DNA of 9,051 nucleotides from NCBI GenBank assembly GCA_036654795.1, contig JAVVRI010000119.1:1-9051 (forward strand). Reading direction: 5' to 3'. A program made the position numbers and the translations under genes. The stretch is from JAVVRI01 sp036654795. Lineage in GTDB: Bacteria; Bacteroidota; Bacteroidia; Bacteroidales; Tannerellaceae. Of the stretch, positions 6,805-9,051 are shown piece after piece. Below the pieces are notes generated by a model. The model did not search any database and had not been told where the DNA came from. It saw only the letters and a list, made by a program, of their open reading frames with translations. The number at the start of each line of letters is the position of its first letter. The stretch's first letter is position 1.

Positions 6805-7641
6805 CTACGATATTTTCCTTGATTGCTTTTCTTTATAATAATGATAGAACCAACTATATTCCGTCAACAAATTCCAGTATGTAGTATTCAAAAGCGTTTG
6901 GCGCTCTTCTTTTGTAAGATTTCTATTCGCTAATATTTCAGAACGCAGTTCTTTATCCTCTTTTGCTTGATCTACTTCTGCAATAGAATATTCAGACGCA
7001 ATCACATTCCATGTTTTCCGAATCATTTGAAGTGTTTTATTCAATAGATTCAGCACCGATTTACCCAGCATGGTTTCCCAAGAATCATCTTCATACGAGA
7101 GGCTTCCATCGGCTTCGTAAGTAAGCAAAGAAGCAATGTCTTTCCTAAAGAAAAAGGGATAAATGTACTCTTCTCCTCTTTTGTTATTACAGCATGATTG
7201 GGGTAATATAACAACTCTTTCTCCTTGTATATTGGTCAACTCTCCATTACAAGATGCAACTAAATTCTCATAAGCTAAATGATGCGGATAGGGGGGGCAG
7301 CAGATGGGGGTTGAAATATTCTTTATGGATGTAAACTGCATCATGTTTTCGCAAAAAAGTCCCGTTGCGATGTATTTATCGTATTCTTTTTGATCTTTTA
7401 ATCCCTTCGGTATCACATGTTCCAAGGTAGTCTGTCCTCCTTCCTTCAGCGTTCTCATGCAATAGCAGCAATATCCTTTTTGCTCTTCAGTAAGTATGGT
7501 AGCCAGCTCCTTTTTGATGTCGCGATAATCAATATTTATATATTTGTTGACATCGGAATTCCATTGAGAAGCGATGTAATCATCAATCATTCGATGTGCT
7601 CTCTTGGCATATATTTCTTTGTGTTTATCAATATATTCCAT
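6805..7641 (-). CDS. ptuB: HNH endonuclease, PtuB-like (Septu defence nuclease)
   Basis: This 278-residue protein has the arrangement of the HNH family associated with retrons and Septu systems. A zinc-type knuckle CCYC (58-61) is followed by TLEHVIPKG (72-80), where His75 would be the first HNH residue. ENLVASC (125-131) and QSCCNNKRG (148-156) supply the central Asn and the last cysteine pair and Lys. By family knowledge PtuB is the DNA-cutting partner of the PtuA ATPase in phage defence. It follows the ATPase gene by 2 bp, so the two are almost certainly one translationally coupled operon. The segment between His75 and Asn126 is long and contains ICCPPYP (113-119). Sampled lines suggest lower GC here (about 33-37%) than in tssH (about 50%), consistent with separate acquisition. 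The family is well supported; exact subtype and target are not. Confidence 0.78.
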   Translation of the reverse strand: MEYIDKHKEIYAKRAHRMIDDYIASQWNSDVNKYINIDYRDIKKELATILTEEQKGYCCYCMRTLKEGGQTTLEHVIPKGLKDQKEYDKYIATGLFCENMMQFTSIKNISTPICCPPYPHHLAYENLVASCNGELTNIQGERVVILPQSCCNNKRGEEYIYPFFFRKDIASLLTYEADGSLSYEDDSWETMLGKSVLNLLNKTLQMIRKTWNVIASEYSIAEVDQAKEDKELRSEILANRNLTKEERQTLLNTTYWNLLTEYSWFYHYYKEKQSRKIS

Positions 7642-7643
7642 GT

Positions 7644-8972
7644 TTATTCCATGCTTAATTCTTCCTCTATCTTCTTTTCCAGTTCGGCATAACGACTCTT
7701 TGAAACAATTTTTTTTAAATCATCTCTGTATATATCCGCCTTTTCCGGTTTTCCTCTGTGCATCATGCGGATAACTGATTCTTTCAAGAGTTCTACTTGG
7801 CTGTTTTGGGCAGGTGTGAGCATGATGTCTGTTACTCCTGTATTGTAATCGATTCCATAGATGTCGGGAAGCAAAAGGGGGGCTTGCTCTCCTTCTTTCA
7901 TTTGCAGAATGCAATTCTTGCCATCGGCTGTTTGCAGATTGGCTATTACTAAGGGTGAATGGGTAGAAACAATAAACTGTATTTTGGGGAATGTGCGTTG
8001 AAGACGTTGAAGCACCTCTTGTTCCAGCGACGGGTGGAGGTGTAAATCTATTTCATCTATAATCACGACTCCGGGTGAGTTGATGTTGCCATTTAGGATA
8101 AACGACCGGTAGGCTATGTCCATTACAATATATAACAAGCGTTTGTAGCCTGCTGGTAGTCTTTCAAAACTATAGTCGCGACCACTACTTGTTTCTGTGC
8201 ATAACTCTTCATTAAAGACATCCAAAAACAAATCGGTTACTTCAATGGTTGAATCTCCCTTTGTAAAAGTCTTTAAGCAGCCAGTGATGGCATCTTTCTC
8301 TTTCAGAACATCTGCTCGTTGTTTTTTCAGAAGCTCTAATCCCTCAGAAAGGAGTTCCTTATCTTTTATTTTCCGATCTAACCGATCCCATTGCTTCCAA
8401 GTCGTTTTAAATTGTTTAATCCAGATGGACGAACATGCTGTTTCTTCGTTCCACTGGTAGTAGCCAAAGTTTCGAGACTTCCGCATTTTTGACGTATCGG
8501 TTTCTTTTGACTTGACGTGTGGAAATGAATCCGAATAGAAAGCTAATACAGGCAGTGTGTTTGTCTCTTCATATTGATGCATGAATTGGTTAAAGGCATC
8601 CTTGTATGTAGTGGGTTGCATATTGCCGGTGGAAGTTTTCGACAACATTTCCCAAGTCAGGTCTTGTCCTAAAAATTGACCTTCCGCTTGTATGCTGACA
8701 TAATTCGCAGGAAAACCGGTGGCGTAATTAAACCAGGCATCTTTCTTCTGTATAGGCTCTACTTTTAGTGCAGGAATTCCTGCGCTAAGAGTGTTCGCTT
8801 TGGGGTCTTGATCTTTCTTGAATACAAAACTTAAAGCTTTGTGTATTGCGTGTATTAATGTTGATTTGCCTGCTCCATTTTTTCCTATTAAAACCGTCAC
8901 AGAAGGAGCCAATTCCAAATTGTATATCTGGAAGCAGCGGAAGTTTTCAATATGAATTTTATTTAATATCAT
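7644..8972 (-). CDS. ptuA: SMC/OLD-like AAA ATPase, PtuA-like (Septu defence ATPase)
   Basis: From the ATG at 8972 the product is 442 residues, beginning MILNKIHIENFRCFQ, a typical opening of RecF/SMC/OLD-type ATPases. Walker A is GKNGAGKST (30-38). Charged helices follow (about 190-235), then an ABC-signature-like LPAGYKRLL (272-280), Walker B with D-loop VVIIDEIDLHLHP (302-314), and the switch histidine in VSTHSP (335-340). The tail carries LPDIYGIDYNTGVTDIML, a region resembling PtuA proteins. No TOPRIM nuclease is visible, so this is not a full OLD or GajA protein. PtuA binds and restrains PtuB in characterised Septu and retron Ec78 systems; the adjacent HNH gene fits that pairing. Translation from the TTG at 9002 is rejected because it overlaps the promoter box. 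No reverse transcriptase is in the window, though sequence beyond 9051 was not available. Confidence 0.8.
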   Translation of the reverse strand: MILNKIHIENFRCFQIYNLELAPSVTVLIGKNGAGKSTLIHAIHKALSFVFKKDQDPKANTLSAGIPALKVEPIQKKDAWFNYATGFPANYVSIQAEGQFLGQDLTWEMLSKTSTGNMQPTTYKDAFNQFMHQYEETNTLPVLAFYSDSFPHVKSKETDTSKMRKSRNFGYYQWNEETACSSIWIKQFKTTWKQWDRLDRKIKDKELLSEGLELLKKQRADVLKEKDAITGCLKTFTKGDSTIEVTDLFLDVFNEELCTETSSGRDYSFERLPAGYKRLLYIVMDIAYRSFILNGNINSPGVVIIDEIDLHLHPSLEQEVLQRLQRTFPKIQFIVSTHSPLVIANLQTADGKNCILQMKEGEQAPLLLPDIYGIDYNTGVTDIMLTPAQNSQVELLKESVIRMMHRGKPEKADIYRDDLKKIVSKSRYAELEKKIEEELSME

Positions 8973-8999
8973 AAGTTGGTCATAATAAATATCTGAAAG

Positions 9000-9007
9000 C
9001 AAAGTTA
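9000..9007 (-). promoter_or_regulatory. Predicted -7 box of the ptuA-ptuB operon
   Basis: The minus strand reads TAACTTTG, identical to the box before the regulator gene. Transcription would begin near 8995, about 22 nt before the ptuA ATG at 8972. No clear -33 TTG is seen in the sequence up to the window edge. The box covers the TTG that opens the longer reading frame, which argues for the shorter ptuA. Confidence 0.5.
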
Positions 9008-9051
9008 GTAAAAATATGTGATGTGTTGCGATTGTCTGATCCTTTTTTCGT

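Noticed and set aside
8973..9002. Longer ptuA starting at the TTG at 9002
   Set aside because: The TTG is part of the TAACTTTG promoter box, and the downstream ATG gives the usual N-terminus of this ATPase class.
7644..9051. Possible retron, since PtuA and PtuB can be retron effectors
   Set aside because: No reverse transcriptase or msr/msd-like structure is in the window, and the pair has its own promoter; sequence beyond 9051 could change this.

Overview
The window looks like chromosomal or ICE-borne DNA from a gut-type Bacteroidales (Bacteroides, Phocaeicola or Parabacteroides). Two observations support this. The core genes are of the Bacteroidota-specific type VI secretion subtype (T6SSiii). 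All three transcription units also have a Bacteroides-style -7 box (TAnnTTTG) upstream instead of a sigma70 -35/-10 pair. Every recognisable gene is on the minus strand, so transcription runs from high to low coordinates.

In the order of transcription there are three blocks. (1) At 8972-6805 is a two-gene defence-type operon: an SMC/OLD-like ABC ATPase (PtuA-like) and, 2 bp later, an HNH endonuclease (PtuB-like). Together they resemble a stand-alone Septu system. (2) At 6666-4936 is a membrane-anchored one-component regulator with a signal peptide, a periplasmic TPR-like sensor, one transmembrane helix and a cytoplasmic AraC-type DNA-binding domain. (3) From 4772 to the left edge lies the start of a T6SS operon: tssH (clpV), tssB, tssC, and tssD (hcp) cut by the window edge. 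The rest of the apparatus (baseplate, TssK, TssN-R, VgrG, effectors) is not in the window and presumably lies beyond position 1.

The genes appear to work together as follows. TssB and TssC form the contractile sheath, TssD stacks into the inner tube, and TssH disassembles contracted sheath. The AraC-type regulator next door probably controls the operon. The gap between regulator and tssH holds two identical 19-bp direct repeats on a 22-bp period, immediately upstream of a TAGATTTG -7 box, which is the expected layout for a site bound by AraC-family activators. A weaker pair of repeats with the same 22-bp period and a TACGA core lies upstream of the regulator's own promoter.

The points most worth following up are: the repeat operator and the membrane-bound regulator that probably reads it; a ClpV whose first ATPase domain has lost both its Walker B acidic pair and its arginine fingers while the second is intact; and the Septu-like pair beside the T6SS control gene. 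No RNA gene, CRISPR array, insertion sequence or gene-free stretch longer than 300 bp was seen.
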